Of a stretch of DNA of 64,000 nt, positions 52,801 to 64,000 are shown in pieces. Numbering within the stretch: position 1 is the first letter of the stretch; the number at the start of each line of letters is the position of its first letter. This stretch comes from Brugia malayi. Its lineage: Eukaryota; Nematoda; Chromadorea; Rhabditida; Onchocercidae. The position numbers and the translations under genes were made by a program. The notes below the pieces were generated by a model, which worked only from the letters and a program-made list of their open reading frames with translations, was not told the origin of the DNA and did not search any database. The stretch covers positions 14,752,721 to 14,816,720 of the forward strand of contig NW_025062479.1 in NCBI RefSeq assembly GCF_000002995.4. The letters run 5' to 3'.

Positions 52801-55800
52801 GCTAGCGATGATCTGTATTGCCTGATCTTCGCCAGCCAATATTTGACAACATTCTTGGGTATGTCTTTTTTCTGAAAGTAGATTTTTTTTTTTTTTTTGA
52901 TTGCAAAGAAAAAAAAAACTAAAGGAAAACAACAATAAGACATACCCTTGTACAATATTCGGTGCATTTTGAGAGTACAGAAAGTAATAATAATTATGGG
53001 AAATGTATGCAGTTAGAACATAGCCAAGTTGAGCTGATAAATTACTTGGAACACAGTCAACACGACGCTCCAGAAGTACTCGTTCAATTAATACTAATAG
53101 AGGTAGTAACTGAAACATGAATAAATAGATTCTCTTTACTATTATTGCTACTTAGTAAAATATCGTACTGACTGTATAATTCAATTTTATGGTAAAGAAC
53201 AACAAAACAGCTTTAAAAACCTATTTTCCAAAAACAAATGAAGAAAAAAGCATGAAAACAGCTGACCTCTTCAGCGAGCTCCATAATACCTGCAATATTC
53301 TGTGCTAGCTCACACATTTCTAAGATGATATCAAGCCCTTCAGCGGTCGGCAACAGGCAACTGTGTCCATCAACAAAATCCTGCACCATTTGAATGAAAG
53401 ATTCACAGCACCAGCCACAAAGAACAAGTTGATCATAGTATGTACATGATCTGTAATTAAGATACATAATTCCACAAAGTAAACTGGTGGATAAAATTAA
53501 TGATTTTATAATCAAATTCCATTAAAAAAAAAGTTATCACTTCGTTTTATAAATAATGCGGTGTTACCTGAATTTAGCCATGCTTTCTTGAACTTGTTCA
53601 CGTGTAGTTCGCTTTTTAAATCGAATTTCCAACGGTTTATTAAAAGAAAATTCGACAACAATTCGCTTTTGCCAAAGTTTTGCTAATTCACGTGCCAAAC
53701 GCCTCAATTCCAGTTTCACAGCGTCACGTTCCGCACCAATTCCATATAGTAGAAGAGATCTGCAAAAAAAAAAAAAAAAAAATGGAAATGCAAGTTTGTA
53801 GAGATTCAACTTAATAATGAGCATCCAAATTTAAGATCATTTTTGCAATGCTGTTTGAGAATTACTAACAAAGAATTTAAATCTAATAGCAAATCTGTGC
53901 TCACCTCTGATTGCATTCGCTTCTATATTCAGCTGACTGCGGAATGGGTAAATGTATCAATAGCCGTTCATGTACCGATAAATCTTTAAATAAAAATGGG
54001 TGCTCATCGGGTAATTCAGACGGCATCGTTACAAGTGGAGGTGGTGTCGTTACTGCTCCTGTTAAGAGCGCTGCAGTTGTTTCATTTGGTTGAGATACAA
54101 ATGTCGACGGAAATGCAACCGTGTTCGATAACTGTTGATGCTGCTGAAATTTCTATGGCACTTCTTTTTTTTCAGGATGAGCAAGTACAACTTATCTGGA
54201 TTGAAAAATTACAGAATCATACAAAATGCAAACAAGTAAAGGATATTCAAAAGCGTAGAATAATATTTACTTTTTGTTTGTCTTCCTTACGTTTCCTGAT
54301 TTTTTGCATTAATGGTATATATTCCAACATTTCACCAGTCCGAATTAATTCCTTCATATATAAATCATGGGAAAAAACACCAGCACGTTGCAACTCAATA
54401 AACAGAAGCATTAGATTAGCAAACTCTTGAGAAAAACGGTTTTTGTCGGTATTTTCTGGATCCGGCCCTTCTGTCACAAGAAACTCTAACAATATTTCTT
54501 GCAGAGTTAACGAACCTACAAAAAAATATCGACTTCTGAAAAGAAATAAAAGAGCTTAATTATAAACCGCATTCTGTAAAACATCATTGCATAAAGTAAT
54601 AGTGCTGAAGAAACCAAAAATCATTATTGAGCAACTAACTGATATGTGTTAGATCAAAATTGATATTAACTGCTTTCTTTCGACAGCTAATATAAGGCTT
54701 TTTTATACCAGCTATCTTAAGGGTTATCTTAACGTTTATTTTAAGCAACCGAGCTAAAAAAGATTTGTTTAGATAATATTTGGTTCCAGCATGATTTAAA
54801 CAAATAAACATCTGAGACGTATGGTTTACGAAATGATTGGATAATATACCAAATTTAAACGTTTTTCGATGATTAATCCGGAATGCAAGCAGCTGAGCGA
54901 CAAGTATAGCACGATGAGTACCTTCCCTTTCTACTGTTACTGCCCACTGTAGAAGCATCTTCACGCGGATTGCATGTTCGTGCTGCAAAGCAATAAAGAC
55001 ATATGTGCAAAATTATAAGACAAAAACAAATAGAGCAAAAATAAAATAAAACTGAATATGAACTCTATCAAGAAAAACTATCTCACCTCAAAGCTTTCTT
55101 TGGACGGTCCGTTAAAAATCACTGCATAGATCTTTTCGACGCAGTTTGGTTGGTCCAGACGTGCAGCATCAAGTACACCAACTATTTCCAGACATTGCAA
55201 AACCAAAGCTGCTGAAAAAAACAAAAATTTTTTTCTTTTTATGAGTACATTTAAATTTAACAAACTTCTTGGACCCTGCATAAAATTTACTTTTAGACCA
55301 AAAGAGCCTTATGCTTCCAGAAAGCATTCACGACTACAAACAATCCCATTCAATCTGTTTGACGCTAAAATTATCTGTGATTTAGATTGTTTAGCCTAGT
55401 AATATTCCTCGTCTCACTGATGTGAAAACAACTACGTGAGACCTTACAACTTATTTAATTTTCAAAGTTGATTCACGAAATGTTTTGAAATCCTTATAGA
55501 TGCAAAGAAAAATGTAATCAAAAGAGGTTTGAAAATAATCCTCCATATATTACAGATAAACAGACAATAAAAATCATAATTGTTTTAGACAAACCAAATC
55601 CCTTCTTCTGTGCATAATTCAATGACCATTTATTTTCGCAAGCACGAGAACGACGTCGTACTTCAGCCAACCGAAGTTGAATGAACTCCTGCAATCGCTC
55701 AGTGCCGTGACCTGGTGGTAAAGGAAGGCTTTCGAACGGACAAGGCAGATGATCCAGTGGTGAACCGCACAATTGATGAAGCATTGTTGGCGGACGTCCT

Positions 55801-58800
55801 GGTGAAACTGTAGCACAAAAGTTAAAAATGAAAACTTAATTACAGATAAAACAATTGAGCGTTTCGACTGCTCACAGTTCTATTACAGCTATAATTTCAA
55901 AATCCTATTATATCTAAAGTACACCAAAACCATAGCTTACCTTCGTATTTATTCCATATCAGAGCAGCAGGGCAATCAATTAATATAGCATAGAGCATAC
56001 CACAAAGTGTCAAAATTATTGCACGCTGATGAATGCATTGTTGCATATCATCGAATAGCTCAACACAATCCACTGATCTCAAAAACAATCTACTCAAAAA
56101 AAGAAAAAGAAAAGAAAGAGATAAGGAAAAACATGAATTTAGATAATCTTTCCTTTCTCAATCACTAATTAGGGATCCAGAAATACTGTGGCATATAATT
56201 CTTTATTTTCTAAAAAACGTTGTGAGACAGAGTTATTCTTTACAATAATCTGGCAATACTGTCAATACTATTCTTATATGTGGTCAATAATAATGTTTGC
56301 TAGGTAATAAAATTGGTTACTTGAGATAAAGCAACACTCAGAAAAAATATATATATATATGTTTATATATATATTTTCTATACATATAGAAAATATAATA
56401 TGTTTAAGCAAACCTTCCTTCCCGCTCCTCAGCTTCGTCTCGATACAGTTCCAATCTATGACATACCAAAAATGCACATCTTTTCGATAATACTATATTT
56501 TGTGTAATTTGATCCGTGTATTGACAAATAAACAGAAGAAAAAGACGTAGCAATGTGACATAATGGGAGTGATTGGTACTTGAAGCTGAAGCGAATCCGG
56601 ATCCTGCAATCAGTTCCTAAGAAGTATCACAACCCCTTAATTACAGTTAATATTATAGAAACTGTCTTGCACTTACCATGATGCAAAAAAGGATGAATTA
56701 ATGTCTTGTCATTCTTACGATTTTCAATAGGCTGCACAAACCGGTCATTGAATATATCCAATAAATCCATCAAAAATTCTTGCTTCTCAACCATTCCATC
56801 CTAAAAACGATTGGGATGCATCGGTTTCGTATAAAAATAGAAGGAAAAAAATAGTTATAAGTATTTGATAAAGCGTATGGTAGAATACCAACAGTTTACC
56901 TCGTATGCATGTTTACAAATGTATACAAAATGTGGCCATCGATCAGTATAAACAATGTTCGATTCTAGTTTGGCGCTATCGCTCATCTGATTAAGCATTA
57001 ACTTTATATATTTCGTAAAAAGGGATGCGAATTCTGCAAAATATCAAAGGAATTCTAATAAATTAGAAGATAAAGTATTTAGTCTAACACTTCAAATGAT
57101 GTGCATCGGAAAATTCAGGGAATTAAAGCAAACATAAATCGTATAAATATGAAGTCTTAATTTTATTAACATTAGCATATGTTTGTAAAACTTCTAGAAC
57201 TATATCATTACTAATCTAATGTTGCTCTGTACACTTAAATTGAAATCTAACCGGAAGCCAACTGGTCAGCAGTAGATTTTTTCTGTTTGTTCACGTTACT
57301 ATTACATCCTTGACCACTGACAGCAATTAGTTTTAGGAACCATAGTGCTCGATTAACTGGTACTTTATAATCACATAAGTATTCCAATGCATCTTCCTAT
57401 GATAGCTTTTAGCATTTAACATTAACGATATACAGTAAGACAAATTCGGATATAGAATGAAGTTAGTTTACTCTAGCTGCTCATTTTATTGTCATTCAGA
57501 ATTACTAAAAATATAATTAATTTCAAATATGAGTTTATTTTTTTGAACAATTCTGAACAATAATGGAATTATTTGCCAAGTTTTCAGAACATCAAACAAA
57601 TATAATCAAGACATTCTTGAGACCATAATATTAAGTGTTTAAATTACTACAAATGACCAGATAATATTCAAAAATGCAACCTTTTTGCGAAAAAATGGTG
57701 GTTTCCGGGCTAAGACTGCTAAAGGTTTGCCATGAGCTAAATCAGTGAACCAGTCATTTCTTTCCTTTGATTTCTTCGCTTTTTCCTATAAAAAAAAAAA
57801 AAAAAAAAAACTGGAAATATTATTGTGGGTAGAATTTTTCGATTAATACATGGATCTTGTAAAATTGAAATGCGATTGATAAAAGGTATTATTTGACAAA
57901 GGGAGAAATTCAATTCTGTAAAATGTGTTGGGAATGAAACTTAATGAAAAAATAAAATATTAGGAATAAAATTAATATTGTGGACATAACGTAAGGAATG
58001 AAACAACCTACCGCATTATGGCTAAACTGTTGGAAATATATTTGCGGGCCACCTCCTACACCATTCCCTCCGCTTCCAGTACTATCTTTAGTAATAACAC
58101 TTCCGGCACGCCTTCTTTCTTTATCAAGATTTGCATTTAATTCCATCTTTTTTGCCATTATTTGCATTACTAACTGCGCTCCACGTAACATCGTATCATC
58201 CAAACGATCCAATCGTGGCATCTAAAATACATTCCTAAATTATCTTTCGTGACACTAATCATATTTGTTCTATGATTCAAAAAATCATATTTTCGGCAGA
58301 TATCATTAGAATCATACAAATGTGAAAAATTCGTCCCGTTCAATTGCTCCGACAAAATGAATTACAGTTTAAACCAGGAATTATACATTACTAGATGAAA
58401 TAATACCTTTACGTTATAAACAATTGATTCATGTTCATAAGATGTCACAGCAACTTGATAACCTTTTTTCAAACGATCGGCTCCTAAATTATCTTCTTCC
58501 TGTTTTACCTAAAAAATAATGAACACATCGATAAGAAATAGCTGCGACAGCAATAATAAATAGCAGTTGAAAACTAAAATTTTATTGAAAACCAATATAA
58601 GAAATGATTTTCACAAATGGTTTGTGATTTATATGTACAAGTTTGCATTCACAACGGATTAGAATCGAAAATGTTAACTATTATGGTCCATTCACAGATA
58701 AATTTGGTTGTAGAAAGGCTTGATTTCGATTCTTCATTTCTATTTTGAATTTATAAAAGAAGATTTTGTAACTAAGAAGGCAAACAGGAAAAATAAATGC

Positions 58801-58917
58801 TAAAAAACTAACATCTTGCGGATAAACATCGGGTGGTCCTAATCGATTTCTTTTTAGAGCTCTTCTTTCAGGTGTCTGATAATGCCATGATATCACGTTC
58901 AAACTTTTCATTCCCAT
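43814..58917 (-). CDS. MED12: Mediator kinase-module subunit MED12
   Basis: MED12 joins CDK8, cyclin C and MED13 to Mediator and activates CDK8 in the nucleus. Exons (high to low): 58917-58813, 58508-58407, 58221-58012, 57785-57681, 57396-57252, 57033-56900, 56800-56677, 56603-56414, 56092-55941, 55807-55595, 55211-55087, 54982-54850, 54515-54271, 54143-53905, 53759-53568, 53450-53267, 53109-52946, 52871-52789 (problem exon), 52672-52537, 52462-52306, 52053-51873, 51619-51461, 51256-51121, 50862-50770, 50670-50496, 50143-49975, 49858-49685, 49313-49156, 48771-48598, 48501-48369, 48145-47970, 47578-47431, 47274-47077, 46750-46652, 46441-46332, 46094-45974, 45782-45518, 45379-45092, 44767-44615, 44517-44353, 44198-44105, 43895-43814. 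Marks: RLGPPDVYPQD near the N-terminus, DWFTDLA, GSPLDHLP, LLQWAVT, SECNQR, ALCCSS, QEWV, LLSQEPFLNLVLTCLNG, VGGMFD, ITCEP, then an Ala/Gln-rich tail with polyQ. About 2190 residues, like human (2177). The exon at 52871-52789 does not join cleanly on either side. Confidence 0.95.
52100..52126. repeat. Poly-A run of 27 bases in a MED12 intron
   Basis: The longest homopolymer seen. Other long runs lie at about 45424-45445 (T), 41850-41868 (A), 30563-30580 (A) and 57789-57810 (A). All are intronic or intergenic and are places where read consensus is prone to error. Confidence 0.9.
54640..54849 (-). other. In-frame optional extension of a MED12 exon (210 bp)
   Basis: The exon that starts at 54982 can end at 54850 (GGTATAT donor) or at 54640 (GTTAGT donor). 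Both leave phase 1 and the 70 codons between are open. Their I/K/N-rich composition looks intronic, so the short form is preferred, but the long form is a legitimate alternative isoform. Confidence 0.45.
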
Positions 58918-60358
58918 TTTTTCTCTTAATATTCAAATAATCATTTCTGATGCCTGTAAAACAGATTTATTTAAAACATCCAAATAATATATAAGGATGT
59001 CTGACAATCAAAAATAAAAGTATTATTTTGAAAAGATATGAACAATATAAAAAACTGTAATTTATTATGTTTGGGAAACACAAAACGTTTTAAAGTAAAA
59101 GTAAAGAAAAAGAAATAAACTGCATCTGTTATTCAAGAATTTGAAAATAGACGTATAAACAAATATCACTTGAAAGAAATTTTTAAAAAAAGTGTGGAAT
59201 TCGAAAAAATAAGCAGATATATTAAATATTGATGTCTGATACTAAAATACATGTATAACAAACAAACCTACGTCCAAATTACGACTGTTGCATTTTGACT
59301 ACGTGCATCAAATTTTGAAATGAAATGGTGCAGGATAGTTTTATCGTTTTACACACAAAATAGTAACTGACATTTTACAAACGTTGAAATAATAGAGTTG
59401 TGAAATAGTTAAATAATTTATTATTAAAATAGTTATTGCATCACTTTGCAAGACAAGTAATATTAGATGGTTAGTGATGACAAATTGTACTATTAGTGAT
59501 ATTATAAAGTAATCTACTTAAGTGAAAATTATTATTAACTGAAATAATCGTAATAGACAGTGTTATAGTGATAATGATAATGAAATCGATAATAATTTTG
59601 TTGAAATGACAATGATTACATTAAATGTTGCCAACTAATTAAAGACTGCGCTCTCTAACATTTTCAATAAAAAAAGAAATGAGAGAATAATAATTTTGGG
59701 GCATCGATATAAAAGTATCGAATTCCTACAATTATAAAATTGAAATGTCAAAGAAAATTGATAATTATAAGAATTTAGATTTTTTCATTTTTTTTTTCAA
59801 AGCAAATATTTTCATCAACTTTCTTTAGTTTTGATCATATATTGAAAAATTATTCTGTGATTTTTTTTTTTTTTTTTAATTACTGATTATAGTATTATTT
59901 ATCACATATAACTTATTACGTATCATTTTTAGGTTATTGAATGTATGTGTGTGGTAATGCATCATTTCAATATATTGTTATGGCATTGGTGATTGTCATC
60001 ACTCTTTATCATTAACGTTTTATCACTCCGTTAAAATCAGTGATTAATTTTTACCATCTTTGCTGTGTAAAAAAAATTCGGTATTAAAATAGCGTATTGA
60101 TTACGTGTTAATTTGAAATAAATAAATGCATGTATTACTTGCATATAACATTCTACATTTGCTTTTTAAATTGATCACGTAAGTTACGTTCATATTAGAA
60201 GACGTACGTTAGTTGCGCAATTGTTGTATTCATACGACAACGCATGCATTATTTGCGCATTTGCAAAATTTGAATAAATTTATGGATATAAATAGTTTGA
60301 AGGGAGGACAATTTCATCATTTTCTCTATCCATTTCATGTAAAGTTTATTTATTCATC
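58918..60358. promoter_or_regulatory. Head-to-head promoter region of MED12 and the ABHD17-like gene
   Basis: About 1.4 kb without a coding frame. The part next to the plus-strand start (60160-60260) is CpG-richer than the rest and packed with ACGT-core and GCGC/GCATGC words (CACGTAAG, TTACGTTC, GACGTACGT, TGCGCAATTG, ACGCATGCAT), which suggests a compact promoter. TTACGT words also occur at about 59920 and 60095. Confidence 0.45.
58954..58955 (-). other. Acceptor just upstream of the MED12 start
   Basis: GTTTTACAG, read on the minus strand, lies 37 bp before the MED12 ATG. It fits a spliced-leader site or a 5' UTR intron. The short leader that follows contains an upstream ATG followed two codons later by a stop (Met-Ile-Ile), a possible minimal uORF. 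Confidence 0.4.
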
Positions 60359-63300
60359 ATGATTAATTCTGCAAAGAAATTACAATCTGATGAATTTTCA
60401 ACAGCTACAACAGATTCTAATATTTTAGATCAAACACCCCTACTGGTATTATTTCGCTAATATATCACTTTGATATCCTTTTTTTTTTTTTTTCAAAGGG
60501 AATAATAATAATTTTTATTTCGAACCTAATAATCATAACCATAATTAAAATTCTACTTCAAAACATATGAAGTTGAGTCTGGTTTGAAGAACATATTATA
60601 AAAAATCAATGATTAAGATTTATTATTAGATTGGAAGAGAGAAAGAAGAAATGAAATGTACATAGCATGAATGAACGCTAATTTAATGAAGTTGAATCAG
60701 ATTGAAATAAGAATTATTTATTCTTATTAAATTGAAGATAAGATTAGAATTGATGATTAGTACAAATATATGAGGAAAGCAAAAAAAGTTATTCAAAAAC
60801 GTTCTGATAAATGATGAATTATATAAACATGAATGAACAATGATTTGATTGATACAAATATGGATGACAGCAAATTATATGCAACAATTTCATCTTTCTC
60901 TCTCTCTCATTGTTTTGGTAATTTTTTTAAACAATAGATAAAGGAATAATTAATATTTAAATTTATTAATTCTTTCTATTTCAGTCACAAAAATTGAAGT
61001 CAGGAAATGAAAGCGAATTTAGTGCAAAAAATCGTATGTGGGAAAGTATGAAAAGTTTAAGTCAAAATTTTAGCATAACAGGAAGTCAACATTTAAGTCG
61101 AACTTCTGAAACTACAAATATTGCAAAAGATGAACAGCAAGTTAGTATGACTTCTTGCAACTTCTTTTTCATCGAATTGATAAGATATAAATGCAAAATC
61201 AAATGTTACTTATTTCATTTTTCATATTTTATGCATTCATATGAAATGGTATCTATTAGATTCATATGAAAATTTGTAAAATAATCAATGCTGATAACAA
61301 TTCAACTACCAACTATCAAATTTATCAGCATATGAAAGAAAAGAACAGAAGCGAGAAAGTGACAAAATAAGGTTAAAATCTTTTAAAAAAGAAACGAAAT
61401 TTTGAAAATTTTTTTTGAAGTTCATCGATTCTTGAAAACTTATGCCATTTACAAGATAAATAGCAAGGAGGACTAATAAGTAATTTCTGTTGATGTATTC
61501 ACGATATTTTATCCATTTTACAGTCACAGCCATTTATTACAATGGAATCATTAACAGCTATTGAAGATAATATGATTGAGAAAGTAAGTTTTTAAATTCC
61601 ACTAACTTTTAAGAAAATCAATTATCAGTTCATCTATTAATCATTTATGAAATAAAACAAAATAAAATTTGAGTAAAATGAATTTGTATAATTCATTTGA
61701 CTCACTACCGGAAAAAAAGAAAATTCATTCTTCTAGAATACAATCAAAATCAGTCATCGTTCAGGAAAAAAAATTGTAAGTTATTAGTAGGAATTTTTCA
61801 TTTTATTATTTATTTCTTTGCTAGCAAATTTTACTTCTCTAAATCTAATAATATTATTATAGAAATAATTAGCATCGTTTATGTTAATTAATGCTAATAA
61901 AAATTAATTTCTTCTGACCATTTTTCTTACTTATTCTCTGAATACATTGATATTAGCTAGTATTAATTTAGCTAAAAAATAAAAACTTATGGAATACTAT
62001 GAGTATATAAAAATTTGATATATTTATAAATTTTAAAGTATTTTCGAAATATGTATTGGTATAACCATTAGTTTATGCATAATTAATTCTAAAAGTTATT
62101 ATCATTCAAACAAAAATGACACTGTATGATGATTTGAAAGATAATCAGAATTAAAAATTAAATTTCTCTCAATTCCTAAAGTACATTTTGCCTGATTTTC
62201 AATTTTAAAATTTAGGAGAACCCATCTCTTATATCGTTAAGCACATTTTCAATTTCTTCTCGATTACAAAAGCATGATGACCATTGCAGACGGTAAAAAT
62301 TAAAATTTCTTCCAAAATGAGACAGAGTTTAAATGAGAAAGAATGTGACGAACTGATAAATACGAAAATAAGAAATGGAAAAAATAATTATTGAAATTAA
62401 TTAATGAGCCTTCTTGCCCTGAGATAACACAAGTGTAAAAAGACATAATTTGTTGATAGAATTCAAATTTGGCATATTTATGTTAAATTTATTACAAGGC
62501 CATGAAATATAATTCAAGGGAATACTTCTTAAAGTGAAAGAAATGATTTGAAAAGTATGAATTAGCCTATTAAATTATTATTCTTTAGAAATAATTTCAT
62601 TTCATTTTACTCAATTTTCATAAATGCAGACAGCATCGTAGAAAAATGTGGCATACCCGAAGTAAATTGAAAAAATCTGATGATAAAAAGAATGAGGAAA
62701 ATTTTCTGGAACTTTTGGATGAATATAAGTAAACTTTCAAAATTTCTTTTCTTTTTTAATTATCATTTCGATATTAATTTTATTTAAAATAGTTCTTAAC
62801 TTTTATGTTATTTGTTGAATTTGTCTTCCATAATTTTCATGTTTACAATAAATCACCTAAACAGTAATTTATCATAAATTCTATTTTAGCAATACGCTAA
62901 ACAGTTTTTCTGTAGTCTTCATAGCTTATCCAATTGCTGTTTTGACAAGTTAATATCATTAAGTGAAAAGAAATGATGGAATGAATATTTCTAAATTAAA
63001 AAATTATTCATGGATTTTAAGCGTAGCATTTTATCAGTGGTACTGAAACGATATCATGTAAATGAGAAATGAATGCACGGAATATCATAGAAAACAATGA
63101 TATTATTTCATATATATATATACTAAGTATTTTAAGTTTCGCATATATATGTTAAATTTTATGTTTGTATACTAAATAATATCAATAAATTTTTTTTCAA
63201 AAAAATTGATTTTTAATTTAGGCAAAAAAAATTCGTTTTAAATTGTGTATGTAAACAAACGCGTTGGAGTTGGTTTAATAATTTATGGGAAATTATCAAA

Positions 63301-63985
63301 AATATTTTTCGTTTCATTCGACAATTTATTTGGTGTTGCTGTTGTCCACCAATTTTAGGTTATTGTTTAAATAAGGTACATTTTATATATATAATATTAT
63401 TTCCATTGTCATCTCTTAGGCTTAATATCTGTCCCTTTTTTCAATATTTTTTTTGGTTTTTTTATTATAATCGCTTTAAAATTTTTTCATCTAATAGCAC
63501 TTGGAGTGCTGTTAATAGTATAGCAGAATTGCTGAATTGAAGCATAGAGAAGTACGATCTTCTAGCAAGCTCTTAAGATAGTTACTTATGGAATAAAGAA
63601 AACAAAGCATCAGAAGAGGTTATAATCATTTTGCTTTTTGGAAAAGAAAAAAATTTTTTTTTGAGGTTCTTTCTTTTCTTTTACTTTATTAATTCAAATT
63701 TTTAATTTTTTATTGACTTAATTAGCTTGATATGAGCTAATTAAGTATTCATTTCCAACTTAATCACTTTTTTTGCATTTTTTTTAAAATCAAATTAGTA
63801 CTAAATTTAAATTTAAATTACAAAATTTCTATACTTAGGATTGCAGAAACCAGCCAATTATTTTAGATAGCATTTTGGCCACCACCACGTGAATATTACT
63901 TTTTCATTGGTGGTAATGCGAAAAATATCAGTAAAAGTGATCGAGAACCATTAACTCAACAATGTATCGTTCGTAAAGCTAATAA
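60359..63985 (+). CDS. ABHD17-like alpha/beta hydrolase, N-terminal part (runs off the window)
   Basis: ABHD17 proteins are membrane-bound depalmitoylases that remove palmitate from proteins such as Ras and PSD-95; C. elegans has related AHO-3-type proteins. Exons: 60359-60445, 60985-61140, 61524-61583, 62216-62292, 62630-62728, 63222-63375, 63867-63985 (donor AATAA|GTGATT, so the gene continues to the right). The first five exons encode a hydrophilic Ser/Thr/Lys-rich extension of about 160 residues. The sixth holds FIRQFIWCCCCPPILGYCLN, and the seventh begins IAFWPPPREYYFFIGG. This parallels the LCCLFCCPP...IAAKLAFLPPEPTY start of ABHD17, where the Cys cluster is palmitoylated for membrane anchoring. 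The catalytic Ser/Asp/His lie beyond the window. If the last donor is not used, the frame stops at 63987-63989 and would leave a truncated protein without a hydrolase domain. The identification rests on the Cys-Pro/AFxPP block only. Confidence 0.72.
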
Positions 63986-64000
63986 GTGATTTATTTGTTT

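Noticed and set aside
1..64000. Wolbachia-derived or other bacterial insertions, tRNA, rRNA and CRISPR arrays
   Set aside because: No long intron-free frame with bacterial features, no cloverleaf-like B-box pair, no rRNA stretch and no regularly spaced repeats were seen by eye. A formal scan was not possible.

Overview
This window is AT-rich eukaryotic nuclear DNA, very probably from a clade III / filarial-type nematode. Exons of 45-340 bp are separated by introns of roughly 60 bp to 1.7 kb. Acceptors are mostly TTTTCAG-like, there are long poly-A and poly-T runs, and the proteins are closest to animal families with C. elegans-style members. I saw no bacterial gene, rRNA, tRNA or CRISPR array. 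The nematode assignment is inferred from gene structure and family knowledge; no search was run.

Layout, left to right. 1-3682: no convincing gene, probable promoter. 3683-22311 (+): a complete kinesin-3 of the KIF13/KLP-4 class, in which I traced 43 exons with consistent phase (about 1705 residues). 24238-27175 (-): a Na+/K+-ATPase beta-subunit-like membrane protein whose first coding exon was not found. 31039-35158 (-): an eight-exon gene of unknown function (about 291 residues) with two related 'DDIPxCPxI' exons, a basic linker and a hydrophobic C-terminal half. 37316-42795 (+): NELF-C/D (TH1), a subunit of the negative elongation factor that pauses RNA polymerase II, with three breaks in its reading frame. 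43814-58917 (-): MED12, the kinase-module subunit of Mediator, about 42 exons, roughly 2190 residues, Q-rich C-terminus, with one local disruption near 52.8 kb. 60359 to the right edge (+): N-terminal part of an ABHD17-like alpha/beta hydrolase.

Arrangement. Two pairs are tail to tail (kinesin/beta subunit; NELF-C/D / MED12). Two pairs are head to head (unknown gene / NELF-C/D; MED12 / ABHD17-like). The MED12 and NELF-C/D poly(A) signals lie about 24 bp apart on opposite strands, so their 3' ends should touch or overlap. Both genes act in RNA polymerase II control, but nothing here shows they are co-regulated.

Most interesting points: a NELF subunit in an apparent nematode although C. elegans has no NELF, with frame breaks that are either recent decay or assembly error; the unrecognised 31-35 kb gene with duplicated motif exons and unusual GTCC donors; two compact elements with perfect terminal inverted repeats (MITE-like) and a perfect 10-bp hairpin; and a GC-AG intron in the kinesin gene.
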